From assembly GCF_009649745.1 (NCBI RefSeq), contig NZ_WJNG01000007.1, forward strand, positions 124,001 to 188,000: DNA of 64,000 nucleotides, written 5' to 3'. Shown piece after piece: positions 37,992 through 47,956 of this stretch (positions are counted from its first letter, which is position 1; every line of letters starts with the position of its first letter). The position numbers and the translations under genes were made by a program. This DNA comes from Aquibacillus halophilus (lineage in GTDB: Bacteria > Bacillota > Bacilli > Bacillales > Amphibacillaceae). The notes under the pieces were generated by a model that was not told where the DNA came from, searched no databases, and worked only from the letters and a program-made list of their open reading frames with translations.

Positions 37992-40643
37992 ATGGATGAA
38001 AATAAAGAAATTTCATTGCCACCAAAGTATGATCCAACTGCTGTTGAAAAGGATCGTTACAAATATTGGTTAGATGGTAAGTTTTTTGAAGCAAAAGGTG
38101 ACAAAAGCAAAAAGCCGTTTACAATTGTAATCCCACCCCCGAATGTAACAGGAAGATTGCACATTGGGCACGCTTGGGATACTACATTACAAGACATTAT
38201 TACTCGTATCAAACGAATGCAAGGCTATGATGTACTTTATTTGCCTGGTATGGACCATGCTGGTATTGCGACTCAGGCTAAGGTCGAAGCAAAACTAAAA
38301 GAACAGGGACAATCTAAGTATGACCTAGGCAGAGAAAAGTTCTTGGAAAAAGCTTGGGATTGGAAAGAAGAATATGCTGAGTTCATTCGAGAACAATGGT
38401 CCAAAATTGGGTTAGGTTTAGATTACTCGCGTGAGCGTTTCACCTTAGATGAAGGGCTTTCTGAAGCTGTCCGTGAAGTGTTTGTAACGCTTTATAATAA
38501 GGGGCTCATTTATCGTGGTGAGTATATTATTAACTGGGATCCTGCAACAAAGACCGCTCTTTCAGATATTGAAGTTATTCATGAGGAAGTAAAAGGTCAC
38601 TTCTATCATATGAAATATCCTTTAAAGAATGGTTCTGGTCATATCGAAGTTGCTACCACTCGTCCAGAGACAATGCTCGGAGACACAGCCGTTGCCGTTC
38701 ATCCTGATGATGATCGTTATAAGCACTTAATCGGTGAAAAAGTTGTCTTGCCAATTGTTGGACGTGAAATAGAAATAGTTGCAGATGACTACGTGGATAT
38801 GGAATTCGGTTCAGGCGCTGTTAAGATTACACCAGCCCATGACCCGAATGACTTTGAAATTGGTAATCGACATAAACTTGAACGCGTTTTGGTAATGAAT
38901 GAAGATGGTACGATGAATGAAAATGCCGAAAAATACCAAGGAATGGACCGTTTTGAGTGTCGCACACAAATAGTAAAGGACCTTCAAGATAAGGGAGTAT
39001 TGTTTAAGATCGAAGAACACATGCATTCTGTTGGTCATTCCGAGCGAAGTGGAGCGGTAGTAGAACCGTATCTCTCAACACAATGGTTTGTAAACATGCA
39101 ACCTTTAGCAGATGAGGCTATTGAGCTGCAAAAGCAATCATCAGATGAAAAGGTAAACTTTGTACCTCAACGCTTTGAACGGACCTATTTAAATTGGATG
39201 GAGAATATTCGTGATTGGTGTATTTCCCGTCAACTATGGTGGGGTCATCGAATTCCAGCTTGGTATCATAAAGAGACTGGAGAGATGTATGTAGGAAAAG
39301 AAGCACCGGAGGACGAAGAGAACTGGGAACAAGACAATGATGTGTTAGATACGTGGTTCTCTTCAGCGTTATGGCCTTTCTCTACGTTAAATTGGCCGGA
39401 TACTGAGAATGAGGATTTCAAGCACTTTTTCCCGACTAATGTACTTGTAACTGGTTACGACATCATTTTCTTCTGGGTTTCCCGGATGATTTTTCAATCA
39501 AAAGAATTTAATGATCAACGTCCGTTTGAAGATGTATTAATTCACGGCTTGGTTCGTGATGCAGATGGTCGAAAAATGAGTAAATCACTTGGCAATGGTG
39601 TCGATCCGATGGAAGTAATTGATAAATATGGAGCAGATTCATTAAGATATTTCCTATCTACAGGTTCGACTCCTGGTCAAGATCTGAGATTCCAATGGGA
39701 AAAAGTAGAATCCACCTGGAATTTTATAAACAAAATATGGAATGCGTCACGTTTCGTGTTAATGAACCTAGACAATTTAAGTTATCAAGATATAGATTTA
39801 ACTGGTCGAAAGTCAGTTGCAGATAAGTGGATACTGACCAGGTTAAACGAAACGATTGATCAAGTGAATAAAAACGTTGATAAGTATGAATTTGGTGAGG
39901 CTGGCAGACATTTATATAACTTTATTTGGGATGAATTCTGTGATTGGTATATTGAAATGGCGAAGCTACCATTGTATGGAGAAGATGAAAAAGCTAAACA
40001 TACGACAAGGTCAATCCTTGCTCATGTACTAGATCATACAATGCGTATGTTACATCCATTTATGCCTTTTGTTACAGAGGAAATATGGCAACAGCTACCA
40101 CATCAAGGAGAATCGATTACGCAAGCAGCATGGCCAGAGATTAAAGCAGAATTACATGATGAAACAGCAGCTGAAGAGATGAAACGATTAATGGCAATTA
40201 TTCGAGCTGTACGTAATATTCGAGCTGAAGTTGATACGCCAATGTCAAAGCAGGTTCAACTGATGATCCAGGCAAAAGATGAGCAAATTGAAGGTCAGTT
40301 AGAACAAAATCGATTGTATTTAGAGCGTTTCTGTAATACTAGTGAATTAATAATCTCAACAGCGGTTAATGCACCCGAAAAGGCGATGTCAGCAGTTATT
40401 ACTGGTGCTGACTTGTACTTGCCACTAGAAGGATTAATTGATGTAGACAAAGAAATTGCACGCCTGAACAGTGAATTAGATAAATTAAACAAAGAAGTAG
40501 AACGTGTCGAGAAAAAGCTATCTAACGAAGGTTTTGTTAAAAAGGCACCGGAACAGGTTGTTGAAGAAGAAAAACAAAAACAACAAGACTATATAGAAAA
40601 ACGTACGAAGGTTGAAGCGAGAATTAAAGAACTTCAATCCTAA
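37992..40643 (+). CDS. valS: Valyl-tRNA synthetase
   Basis: The protein has 883 residues, full length. It is a class I synthetase: HIGH motif in [17 protein letters not shown] (about residues 46-62), CP1 editing domain with [22 protein letters not shown] in [12 protein letters not shown], anticodon-binding domain, and a C-terminal coiled coil ([19 protein letters not shown]). The RBS AAAGGAGGAAG is 8 bp from ATG 37992. It is controlled by the upstream valine T-box. Confidence 0.98.
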   Translation: MDENKEISLPPKYDPTAVEKDRYKYWLDGKFFEAKGDKSKKPFTIVIPPPNVTGRLHIGHAWDTTLQDIITRIKRMQGYDVLYLPGMDHAGIATQAKVEAKLKEQGQSKYDLGREKFLEKAWDWKEEYAEFIREQWSKIGLGLDYSRERFTLDEGLSEAVREVFVTLYNKGLIYRGEYIINWDPATKTALSDIEVIHEEVKGHFYHMKYPLKNGSGHIEVATTRPETMLGDTAVAVHPDDDRYKHLIGEKVVLPIVGREIEIVADDYVDMEFGSGAVKITPAHDPNDFEIGNRHKLERVLVMNEDGTMNENAEKYQGMDRFECRTQIVKDLQDKGVLFKIEEHMHSVGHSERSGAVVEPYLSTQWFVNMQPLADEAIELQKQSSDEKVNFVPQRFERTYLNWMENIRDWCISRQLWWGHRIPAWYHKETGEMYVGKEAPEDEENWEQDNDVLDTWFSSALWPFSTLNWPDTENEDFKHFFPTNVLVTGYDIIFFWVSRMIFQSKEFNDQRPFEDVLIHGLVRDADGRKMSKSLGNGVDPMEVIDKYGADSLRYFLSTGSTPGQDLRFQWEKVESTWNFINKIWNASRFVLMNLDNLSYQDIDLTGRKSVADKWILTRLNETIDQVNKNVDKYEFGEAGRHLYNFIWDEFCDWYIEMAKLPLYGEDEKAKHTTRSILAHVLDHTMRMLHPFMPFVTEEIWQQLPHQGESITQAAWPEIKAELHDETAAEEMKRLMAIIRAVRNIRAEVDTPMSKQVQLMIQAKDEQIEGQLEQNRLYLERFCNTSELIISTAVNAPEKAMSAVITGADLYLPLEGLIDVDKEIARLNSELDKLNKEVERVEKKLSNEGFVKKAPEQVVEEEKQKQQDYIEKRTKVEARIKELQS

Positions 40644-40653
40644 ATTTAATATT

Positions 40654-40687
40654 AAAAAAATGGAATCTATTTAGATTCCATTTTTTT
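40654..40687 (+). terminator. Terminator of valS
   Basis: TGGAATCTA and TAGATTCCA flanked by A and T runs form a stem right after valS; it could work in both directions. Confidence 0.8.
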
Positions 40688-40764
40688 ATGGATACATAAT
40701 ACAAAAAAATGACAATTTATGGTAAAATAAATATTATTATTATTTTTACAAACGGGGTCACAGA

Positions 40765-41214
40765 ATGAAAGAATCTACGGTAAAGAAAATAAGAAGTATC
40801 CTTCTGCACACCTTAGTTATTTTAGTTTCTTTAGTTACAAGTTATACGGTTGTATATACATTTCAATACTTACCAAAAGGTTATGAAATTATCTCAAAGG
40901 AAGAGGCATCTATTACATTAAAGTCCAACAATATAATAGGAATCGAAGAAGAGATAATTGGTTTCAATCCACCTGATAAGCAGCAATCATGGAAGATGGA
41001 GTATTTAGTTAATACAGTGAACGAACAAGAACTTTATTTGTTTTTGTTTTTTATTACAGCTCTTGCATCTATTTTTCTTTTTGTATATCGCCTGAATAAG
41101 GGAGAAAAATTCAGTCATTCTTTATTTAAGAGTGGCATCGGTGCAGCATTAATTGCTTTGTTACCTTACATCCAAACATTAGACAGAATCGATTCAATCT
41201 TGTATTCCATCTAG
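40765..41214 (+). CDS. Three-segment membrane protein of unknown function
   Basis: The protein has 149 residues. A first membrane helix (residues about 10-32, LLHTLVILVSLVTSYTVVYT) is followed by an external loop with EEASITLKSNNIIGIEEEIIGF and then two more helices (about 90-107 and 118-135). No known domain was recognised. The start ATG 40765 has a moderate GGGGT 6-7 bp upstream. It is tail to tail with the ATP-grasp gene, whose stop is immediately adjacent. Confidence 0.7.
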   Translation: MKESTVKKIRSILLHTLVILVSLVTSYTVVYTFQYLPKGYEIISKEEASITLKSNNIIGIEEEIIGFNPPDKQQSWKMEYLVNTVNEQELYLFLFFITALASIFLFVYRLNKGEKFSHSLFKSGIGAALIALLPYIQTLDRIDSILYSI

Positions 41215-42108
41215 CTATTTTAATTTTGAACATATATAGTCCATGATATAGTTAGCCACATTGATCTTGGTACACTCATAAATATTACGAATGTGAGCAT
41301 TAGAATTTATTTCGCAAACGATAGGTTCATCGTCTGGACCAAAAAGTAAGTCCACACCTGAGAAATCAGCACCGATTGCTTTAGTAGCAGCAATTGCTAA
41401 TTCTTTTTCTTGTAAGGATGGATGATATATCTCCATTTTTCCTCCTGCACTAACATTTGCTCGAAAATCATTACTAGATGTTCGTAGCATCGAGGCAACC
41501 ACTTGATCACCAACAACATTCAAGCGTATATCTTTGCCGTAGCTTGATGAGATGAATTCCTGTAATACAAAAGGACGACCCTCTAATCTAGCAAGCTTTA
41601 GAAATAGCTCTTGCCTAGACTTAATAAGATATACTTGTTCACCAAAAGATCCATAGGCCTCTTTGACAACTATAGGAAAGTTTAAATAGTCCTCTAGGTG
41701 ATTAAATCCACTCGTGTCTATGTCTGTTACTCCAGCAAAAATTTTTGGGCCGACAATAGTTTTTGGTATAGGTAATCCCTTTTCAGCTAATCGTTGATAA
41801 GTAGTTATTTTATTATCACTTATCTCAATAGCTTCTGATGAATTGAAGACCGGAATATTCATCAATTCTAATTGCTTAGCAAGATGAATATCCTTGTCAC
41901 CAAACAAAACAAAATCAGGACGTTCAAATTTAGCACGCTCAATTATACTATTTCCCTCAGAGCTAAGCAGGGATAACAAATGATTATTTTTAATGATTCT
42001 AGTAGATAAATCAAGTTTAGTTGCGGAATCCTGCATCCACTCAGCGAATTCCAAGAATTTCCCACCTGGTAGATGGCCATTATAAATAATCCAGCCGTGT
42101 TTTTCCAT
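41215..42108 (-). CDS. ATP-grasp ligase of the RimK/LysX type
   Basis: The protein has 297 residues from the ATG at 42108, behind GGAAAGGAAA. It has the ATP-grasp layout: N-terminal pre-grasp domain, KITTYQRLAEKGLPIPKTIV, ATP-binding lysines in FPIVVKEAYGSFGEQVYLI and FVLQEFISSSYGKDIRLNVVGD, and the metal-binding end GADFSGVDLLFGPDDEPIVCEINSN. Such enzymes add amino acids (often glutamate) to peptide or carrier carboxylates. The substrate here is unknown, and the neighbours (folC divergent, a membrane protein convergent) do not settle it. Confidence 0.85.
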   Translation of the reverse strand: MEKHGWIIYNGHLPGGKFLEFAEWMQDSATKLDLSTRIIKNNHLLSLLSSEGNSIIERAKFERPDFVLFGDKDIHLAKQLELMNIPVFNSSEAIEISDNKITTYQRLAEKGLPIPKTIVGPKIFAGVTDIDTSGFNHLEDYLNFPIVVKEAYGSFGEQVYLIKSRQELFLKLARLEGRPFVLQEFISSSYGKDIRLNVVGDQVVASMLRTSSNDFRANVSAGGKMEIYHPSLQEKELAIAATKAIGADFSGVDLLFGPDDEPIVCEINSNAHIRNIYECTKINVANYIMDYICSKLK

Positions 42109-42207
42109 AGTAAATTTCCTTTCCAAAGGTTCCTAGTTTTAAACAACAATTGTTTCTTGATATAATACGTTCATTATAAATATTTTTATAAAAAGGTAGG
42201 CTCTAGC

Positions 42208-43500
42208 ATGTACACAAACATAGAGGATGTATTAAGATTTCTGCAATCTAGAAATGGCTTAGGTATAAAACCGGGTCTTGAACGGATGACCAAAATGTTA
42301 GAGCAATTGGATCATCCAGAACAACAATTAAAAGTAGTACATATCGCTGGTACGAATGGAAAAGGTTCAACTCTAACATTTATTAAACAAGCGCTTGTAC
42401 AAAACGGATACAAAGTAGGCTCATTTACTTCTCCTAGTATAGATAGATTCAATGATCAAATAAAGATTAATGATCAAGTGATTCCAGATTCATCATTAAT
42501 GAAAATCACGAACAGATTGATACCAATTATTGTAACCTTAGATGAAGATGGTGATCCCCCAACTGAATTTGAGATAACAGTAGTGATAGCTATATTGTAT
42601 TTTGTGAAAACAGTTGATATAGCACTAATCGAAGCCGGTATGGGTGGGAGAGACGACTCTACCAATTGTGTCTTACCAATATTGTCTATTATAACAAACG
42701 TGGGAATGGATCACGTTGCTTTTTTAGGTGATACGCTTAGAGATATTGCTTCCCATAAAGCAGGTATTATTAAACAAAATATACCGATAATCTCTGGTGA
42801 GATGAATAGCGACGTGTTAGCAATTATTGAAAAAGAAGCATTAGGTAAGGCCGCAACATTGTATCGGTATCAAAGGGAGTATTCTATTGCAAATAAACAC
42901 CTATCAAAAGAAAAACAGGAAACATTTTCGTTTGTAGCAGGTGATTATCAGATAGATGCTATTGAATTATCAATGAAAGGTGAACATCAAATCAAGAATG
43001 CCGCACTCGCTTGTATGGCATTAGTGCAATTACAAGCTTTAGGATATGAGCTAAGTACCGATACTATTAAGAAGGGTATAAAGATAGCCTTGATTCCAGG
43101 TAGATTCGAGCAAGTTTATTCAAATCCTATTGTTATTATTGATGGAGCTCATAACCAAGAAGGGGTTCAGGCTTTTCTTAACACTACTAAACGTCTTTAT
43201 CCAGAAATGGAAAAGCAAATAATTTTTGCAGCATTTAAGGATAAGCCTCTGAAACAAATGATTGATCAAATGGAGGGTAACTTTGAAAAAATAACCTTCA
43301 CAACTTTTGACCATAGTCGTGCTGCTGAGGCAACACAATTGTTCGGGATATCCAATAGTAAAAAGAAAGAACTAGATCTGGACTGGGAGAACGCAGTATC
43401 TTCCTTTTTATCGAAGGAGTCTAGTCAAAAAATGTTATTCGTTACGGGATCACTACATTTTATTAAATTAATTCGTAAATATTTTGAGTATTTAGAATAA
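42208..43500 (+). CDS. folC: Folylpolyglutamate synthase / dihydrofolate synthase
   Basis: The protein has 430 residues. It is a Mur-ligase-family enzyme adding glutamate to folates. Motifs: N-terminal LGIKPGLERMTKMLEQL, P-loop VHIAGTNGKGSTLTFI, EAGMGGRDDSTN, and C-terminal IIDGAHNQEGVQAFLNT. AAAAGGTAGG precedes ATG 42208. In B. subtilis valS-folC are adjacent; here two genes separate them. Confidence 0.96.
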   Translation: MYTNIEDVLRFLQSRNGLGIKPGLERMTKMLEQLDHPEQQLKVVHIAGTNGKGSTLTFIKQALVQNGYKVGSFTSPSIDRFNDQIKINDQVIPDSSLMKITNRLIPIIVTLDEDGDPPTEFEITVVIAILYFVKTVDIALIEAGMGGRDDSTNCVLPILSIITNVGMDHVAFLGDTLRDIASHKAGIIKQNIPIISGEMNSDVLAIIEKEALGKAATLYRYQREYSIANKHLSKEKQETFSFVAGDYQIDAIELSMKGEHQIKNAALACMALVQLQALGYELSTDTIKKGIKIALIPGRFEQVYSNPIVIIDGAHNQEGVQAFLNTTKRLYPEMEKQIIFAAFKDKPLKQMIDQMEGNFEKITFTTFDHSRAAEATQLFGISNSKKKELDLDWENAVSSFLSKESSQKMLFVTGSLHFIKLIRKYFEYLE

Positions 43501-43641
43501 TTATGGTATGTTTGTACTATGCTTTTTGAAACGTATAGGTATTTAGTCCTTTAATTATCATTCCATGTGAGGTTGGTCACATGACGAATCTAACTTTTTC
43601 TAAAAACTAAGTAAGCTATGAAAACTATGGGAGTTGTTAAT

Positions 43642-45366
43642 ATGGTAGAAAAAAGAAAACAAATAGCTCTCTGGATAGCATGGATATTTATTTGGCCTAT
43701 ATCTCTAACGTTAATTTATGTGCTATGGACACCGAGTTTTGAAGGTCAAACAATTGATATTTTATCTTTTGCCATTTTAGCATGTATTGTTGCCTTCTTC
43801 CCATTATTGGTTAATAATACTCCTATCTTTTTCGTTCACGGAATTAGCTTTGCGGTATTTTTATATTATGGTTTATTTATAGAGGTTCTAATAACTCAAT
43901 TAGCTATTCTTACTCTACTGGTAAAACTTAGAATAGAACGGACTGAGCTTTTTCGAATACCTTTAAATATGTTAATGTTCTTAATTATCTCTATCCTATC
44001 AGCTTCAGTATATAAACTTCTTGGTGGTGTAAATGGATCAATCTATTTTACTTCAATAAATGATGCAATTGCAGTGATAGGTTATATAGTTACTGTATTT
44101 GTATCGAATCAAGTTCTCTTATTCGGTTTTCATAAGGCGATTTATAATTTGGATAGAAAACTAATAGATAAAGGATTCGCATGGGAATTTATTACGACGT
44201 TATTCGTCTTACCAGTTGGATTCATTTTGTATCTCATGTACAGGGATTTCGGTGTTTCGGCCATTTACTTTGTCGGTCTGCCGTTTATCAGTATATCCTT
44301 CATTCTAATGCTCTATTATTCTAGTAGAAATATTAATTATTACTTACAAAAAACAAGTGAAATAGGCCATGAGCTTACAGTCCAAATGGAGGTTAATGAG
44401 GTAATTGATTTATTTATTGAACGAGTAACTGAATTACTTCCAATTGACTATACTTTCGTCTACGAAGTAACCGATGAAGAAACACTGAGACTTTCAAGAT
44501 TTTGTGATAAGGAGAAGCTATTAGATTTTCCGACTAAAGATCGTTTAGCTAAATTCGAAGCAATCAGTGGTAATGTATGGGGACATAACAAAAGCATCCA
44601 TTATCAAAATAGACGGCAATGGGGACATATTGAAGATGTAGACCTCCCGTTATTAGGTCAGAGTGTTGTTTCTTTACCTGTTGAACGAAATAACAAAGTT
44701 ACAGCGGTAATTACACTGTTGTCAAAGAAGAAGAGGGCATTTGAAAAGCACCAATTTATGATTTTAAATATATTGACAAATTATCTTGCTGTTGCACTAG
44801 AGAATGCACGGAACTATGAGGAAACAAAACGAAAAAGTGAACGGGATCCTTTAACAAGGTTATTTAATTTCCGCTATTTCCAAGACTACTTAGAGGATTA
44901 TTTTACCGAGGAAAAAAAACAATTATATCCTCAGGAAGATATGTCCTTAATATTGTTGGATTTGGATCATTTTAAAGAAGTGAATGACACATATGGTCAT
45001 GAAAGTGGAAATGAAATTTTAACGGCCTTGGCTTCACGTTTAACTAGTAAAATAGGAAATCAAGGAACCGTTGCTCGTTACGGAGGAGAAGAATTTGTAG
45101 TGTTTCTTCCAGATACTTCTAAAGCCGAATGCCAGATGATTGCAGAAGATCTAAGAAAAGAAATAGCAGAAAAAATGTTCGCATTATCTAATCATATATT
45201 GGAAAATAAAGAACCAATTAAAGTCCAAGTTACGGCTAGTATTGGGATTGCAACATGCCCAGAAGACTGTGATGAGCCGTTAGAACTGATTCGTCATGCA
45301 GATCGGGCCATGTATTTAGGTGCAAAACAAAAGGGAAGAAATAAAGTAGCATTGTATAGTAGATAA
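43642..45366 (+). CDS. Membrane diguanylate cyclase (TM-GAF-GGDEF)
   Basis: The protein has 574 residues from ATG 43642 (GGGAG 8 bp upstream; ATG 43618 has no RBS). About eight membrane helices fill residues 1-230, a GAF-like sensor domain covers about 245-395, and a GGDEF domain ends the protein. DPLTRLFNFRYF opens the cyclase domain. The active site is RYGGEEF near residue 481, with the magnesium/GTP segment LILLDLDHFKEVNDTYGHESGNEIL. The RxxD inhibitory site expected five residues before GGEEF is absent (GNQGTVA instead). It should make c-di-GMP. It lies directly upstream of the type IV pilus genes and has a terminator after it. Confidence 0.92.
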   Translation: MVEKRKQIALWIAWIFIWPISLTLIYVLWTPSFEGQTIDILSFAILACIVAFFPLLVNNTPIFFVHGISFAVFLYYGLFIEVLITQLAILTLLVKLRIERTELFRIPLNMLMFLIISILSASVYKLLGGVNGSIYFTSINDAIAVIGYIVTVFVSNQVLLFGFHKAIYNLDRKLIDKGFAWEFITTLFVLPVGFILYLMYRDFGVSAIYFVGLPFISISFILMLYYSSRNINYYLQKTSEIGHELTVQMEVNEVIDLFIERVTELLPIDYTFVYEVTDEETLRLSRFCDKEKLLDFPTKDRLAKFEAISGNVWGHNKSIHYQNRRQWGHIEDVDLPLLGQSVVSLPVERNNKVTAVITLLSKKKRAFEKHQFMILNILTNYLAVALENARNYEETKRKSERDPLTRLFNFRYFQDYLEDYFTEEKKQLYPQEDMSLILLDLDHFKEVNDTYGHESGNEILTALASRLTSKIGNQGTVARYGGEEFVVFLPDTSKAECQMIAEDLRKEIAEKMFALSNHILENKEPIKVQVTASIGIATCPEDCDEPLELIRHADRAMYLGAKQKGRNKVALYSR

Positions 45367-45411
45367 CTTCCTGAAATTCTAATTATTTAATAGCTTTTCC
45401 AAATACTAAAG

Positions 45412-45450
45412 ACAACCTTGTTCAGAATCCTTAAGGTTGTTTATTTTTTT
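45412..45450 (+). terminator. Terminator of the diguanylate cyclase gene
   Basis: ACAACCTT (45412-45419) pairs with AAGGTTGT (45433-45440), followed by TTATTTTTTTT. Confidence 0.8.
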
Positions 45451-45589
45451 TGAAATAGTTATTTATAAATTCGAACACCATCTAGAATATTATCCTTATT
45501 CGATTTACATAACCTATAAATGAATCTATACTAAGATTAGACAAATATAGACAATGTTATAAAGGCTGAAAAAAGAAGGATGGTGAGTA

Positions 45590-46012
45590 ATGAAGGAATT
45601 AAAGTGGTTATATAATTCTAAAGGTTTAACATTGGTAGAAGTAATGGCCTCAATTACTATATTATCCATCATTATTGTTTCATTTTTAGCACTCTTCATA
45701 CAATCAGCCCGAACCAATCAAATCTCCCAGGATATAACGGATGCAACATATATAGCTCAAACTGAAATGGAAAAGATATATAATCTTAGCAATACTTCTG
45801 ACGGGTACTGTTCTGCTGTTTCAACCCTAGCAGCTGAAACGTGTGAAGATTATACCCTTTATAAAGACGTTGAAGGATATTATGTCGAAATTCAGTTGTT
45901 CCAACCTGATCCTGATAATGACATAGGTAATGTCCTAGTAAAAGTATACGAAGACAACTCCTTGAGTAAGTTAGAAGCCCAAATGGAAACTATTTATAGT
46001 TGGAAAGAATAA
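45590..46012 (+). CDS. Type IV prepilin-like minor pilin (GspI/PilV-like)
   Basis: The protein has 140 residues. A short basic leader ends in NSKG, followed by the class III prepilin sequence LTLVEVMASITILSIIIVSF with Glu at +5 after the cleavage glycine. The soluble part has two cysteines (GYCSAVSTLAAETCEDY), perhaps a disulfide. The N-terminal pattern TLVEVMASI is typical of GspI/PilV minor pilins. The RBS AGAAGGATGGTGAG precedes ATG 45590. It is the first gene of the pilus operon. Confidence 0.88.
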   Translation: MKELKWLYNSKGLTLVEVMASITILSIIIVSFLALFIQSARTNQISQDITDATYIAQTEMEKIYNLSNTSDGYCSAVSTLAAETCEDYTLYKDVEGYYVEIQLFQPDPDNDIGNVLVKVYEDNSLSKLEAQMETIYSWKE

Positions 46013-46022
46013 GAGGGTGGAT

Positions 46023-46469
46023 ATGTTGATAAATAATGAAAAAGGCATCACTTTAGTAGAACTAGTTGCAACACTAGCGATCATGTCGATGGTGATTGTG
46101 CTAATTGGTTCGGTCCATATATTTGGTCAAAAACAGTTCTCTAGCCAAACGGAACAGATTAAAAACCAGTCTAACGTAAGGGTAGCGATAAACACAATAA
46201 CTAAAGAAATCAGAAGCGTAGGTAAAACAGAAGTAACTGTGAACGAAAATGTTTTAACAGTTGGTACGGGAGAAAATTCAATTAATTATCAACTAGTTAA
46301 TTCTGAGATTAGAAAAAACGGGAAACCAATAATTACTGGTATAGAAGGATTTTCAGTAAAGAGTGGTAGTGATGAAAACACTAATGAAATTAATATAACT
46401 ATTACTAGTTCACCTGATCAGCAAGGAAACACCTCAACTTTGACTACTGTAATTTACATGAGGGAGTAG
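46023..46469 (+). CDS. Type IV prepilin-like minor pilin (GspJ/PilW-like)
   Basis: The protein has 148 residues from ATG 46023 (TTG 46026 possible), 5 bp after GAGGG. The leader MLINNEKG is followed by ITLVELVATLAIMSMVIVLI with Glu at +5. The remaining part (FSSQTEQIKNQSNVRVAINTITKEIRS, in pieces) resembles the PilW/GspJ class. It begins 10 bp after the first minor pilin. Confidence 0.86.
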   Translation: MLINNEKGITLVELVATLAIMSMVIVLIGSVHIFGQKQFSSQTEQIKNQSNVRVAINTITKEIRSVGKTEVTVNENVLTVGTGENSINYQLVNSEIRKNGKPIITGIEGFSVKSGSDENTNEINITITSSPDQQGNTSTLTTVIYMRE

Positions 46470-46478
46470 GTGTGGAAA

Positions 46479-47924
46479 ATGAAGAGAAACCTTTGGCGAA
46501 GAGTCCAGATTTTGTTGAATAACGAACGTGGAGTTACTCTGGTGATGGTACTGATGGTCTTGATGGTACTGTCTGTTTTGGGATTGGGATTATTAGGAAC
46601 TGCTGTAAGTAATGCAAACCTAAGTTCTGTTGACAGGGACCATCAGTCAACTTACTATATTGCTGAAGCGGGAGCAACGGAACGGTTAAGTGAAATTAAG
46701 AGCAAGGTAGCTGGTGTTTATGATGAAACATCTAATGAAGCTGCTTTTTATAATCAGCTAGAGAATGAGATGTTAGGTTCCGTTTTAAATGATAAGTTCG
46801 AACCTCATTTTGGTGATCAACCACAGGCTTCTGTCAATGTGGAAATAGAAACTGTCGGTAATCCGAGAAAATATAAAATTATCTCCTTAGGCACTATTGG
46901 TAAGCGAACACGAACAGTAGAACGGATGTTTACTGTTGATTGGCAACCTAAAGGGGGGCTAAATATTCCACAGAATATGGCTGCCTATACAAATACGACC
47001 ATTAGTTTAACTGGCGGTGCAACAATAGACGGAAATATAGGTACAAATTCATCGGAAGCCAATTCAATTGAATTAAAAGGTGGTGCCTCTATTATAAATG
47101 GTGTAGTTTATGTACCGGAGCCTGCCCTCGATATTGCGCTGGATAATGGTAGTGATGTTGATGTTTCAGTGTCAGCTAAACCACCAACACCTTTGAAACT
47201 ACCACCATTTCCTAATATTCCTACTTTTCCTGTCTATCCAGATTCACAAGTAGATGGGTACAATGTAATAGAAAATGGTGCATTAAGAGTAAATCAGAAA
47301 ACAACTAATGGCTATGTGCTGAATTTAACGGATAATACATCCTTTACTGAAATAGAAATTAAGAATGATAAAGTATTAACTATAAATACCAATAATTCTG
47401 ATAAAACCATTGTAGTAGATGACTTGTACATCCAACAGGGCAACTTAAATATTGAAGGTTCAGGTAAGCTGACCATATATGTCCTTAACTCGATTTCGAT
47501 GGGAGGCGGGGGTACAATAAATGACAATGGGGACATTGGAAAACTAAATATTTATTACAGTGGTACTGATGAAGTAAAGTTAGCGGGAAGTCAAAAAATT
47601 TATGGTTCATTATTCGCGGAAAGTGCTGACATAAATATAACAGGTGGCTCAGGATTCTTAGGTCACATCTTAACAGGTGGTAACAACTTGGAAATAAGTG
47701 GAAGTACGTATATCCCAACTTTATTCTTTGCTCCAAATGCAGATGTTCAATTAAAGGGCGGCGGTGAAGTGGAAGGTGCGATTATATCTCACTCACTATC
47801 TGCTGTTGGTGGCACTAATTTGAAATTCAGTGAGCCTGACACAATAGATATTCCATTTGGTTCTAATACGAGTGGAGATTCACCAGAAAATTTGCTCCAA
47901 ATAGGCACTATTAAAGAAAAATAA
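46479..47924 (+). CDS. Large PilX/GspK-like pilin with beta-rich C-terminal domain
   Basis: The protein has 481 residues from ATG 46479 (GTG 46470 is an alternative). The leader ends NNERG and the hydrophobic segment VTLVMVLMVLMVLSVLGLGL lacks the Glu at +5, as in GspK/PilX pilins. ADHQSTYYIAEAGA-like (RDHQSTYYIAEAGATERL) follows. Residues about 165-470 are rich in short Gly/Asn-turn strands (ISLTGGATIDGNIG, IELKGGASIINGVVY, VKLAGSQKIYGSLFAE, VQLKGGGEVEGAIISH), suggesting a beta-helix or similar repeat domain. It probably forms part of the pilus tip. Confidence 0.82.
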   Translation: MKRNLWRRVQILLNNERGVTLVMVLMVLMVLSVLGLGLLGTAVSNANLSSVDRDHQSTYYIAEAGATERLSEIKSKVAGVYDETSNEAAFYNQLENEMLGSVLNDKFEPHFGDQPQASVNVEIETVGNPRKYKIISLGTIGKRTRTVERMFTVDWQPKGGLNIPQNMAAYTNTTISLTGGATIDGNIGTNSSEANSIELKGGASIINGVVYVPEPALDIALDNGSDVDVSVSAKPPTPLKLPPFPNIPTFPVYPDSQVDGYNVIENGALRVNQKTTNGYVLNLTDNTSFTEIEIKNDKVLTINTNNSDKTIVVDDLYIQQGNLNIEGSGKLTIYVLNSISMGGGGTINDNGDIGKLNIYYSGTDEVKLAGSQKIYGSLFAESADINITGGSGFLGHILTGGNNLEISGSTYIPTLFFAPNADVQLKGGGEVEGAIISHSLSAVGGTNLKFSEPDTIDIPFGSNTSGDSPENLLQIGTIKEK

Positions 47925-47956
47925 GTTATCTATATTACTTTGAAGAGGGGGGTTCT

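Noticed and set aside
43564-43583. CATGTGA/TCACATG hairpin upstream of the diguanylate cyclase as a terminator
   Set aside because: The stem is short and no T-run follows directly; it was not strong enough to list.
45367-45589. A second c-di-GMP riboswitch before the minor pilin operon
   Set aside because: The region has a terminator and AT-rich sequence but no GGGCAC...GTGCAACCGA core or class I aptamer motifs.
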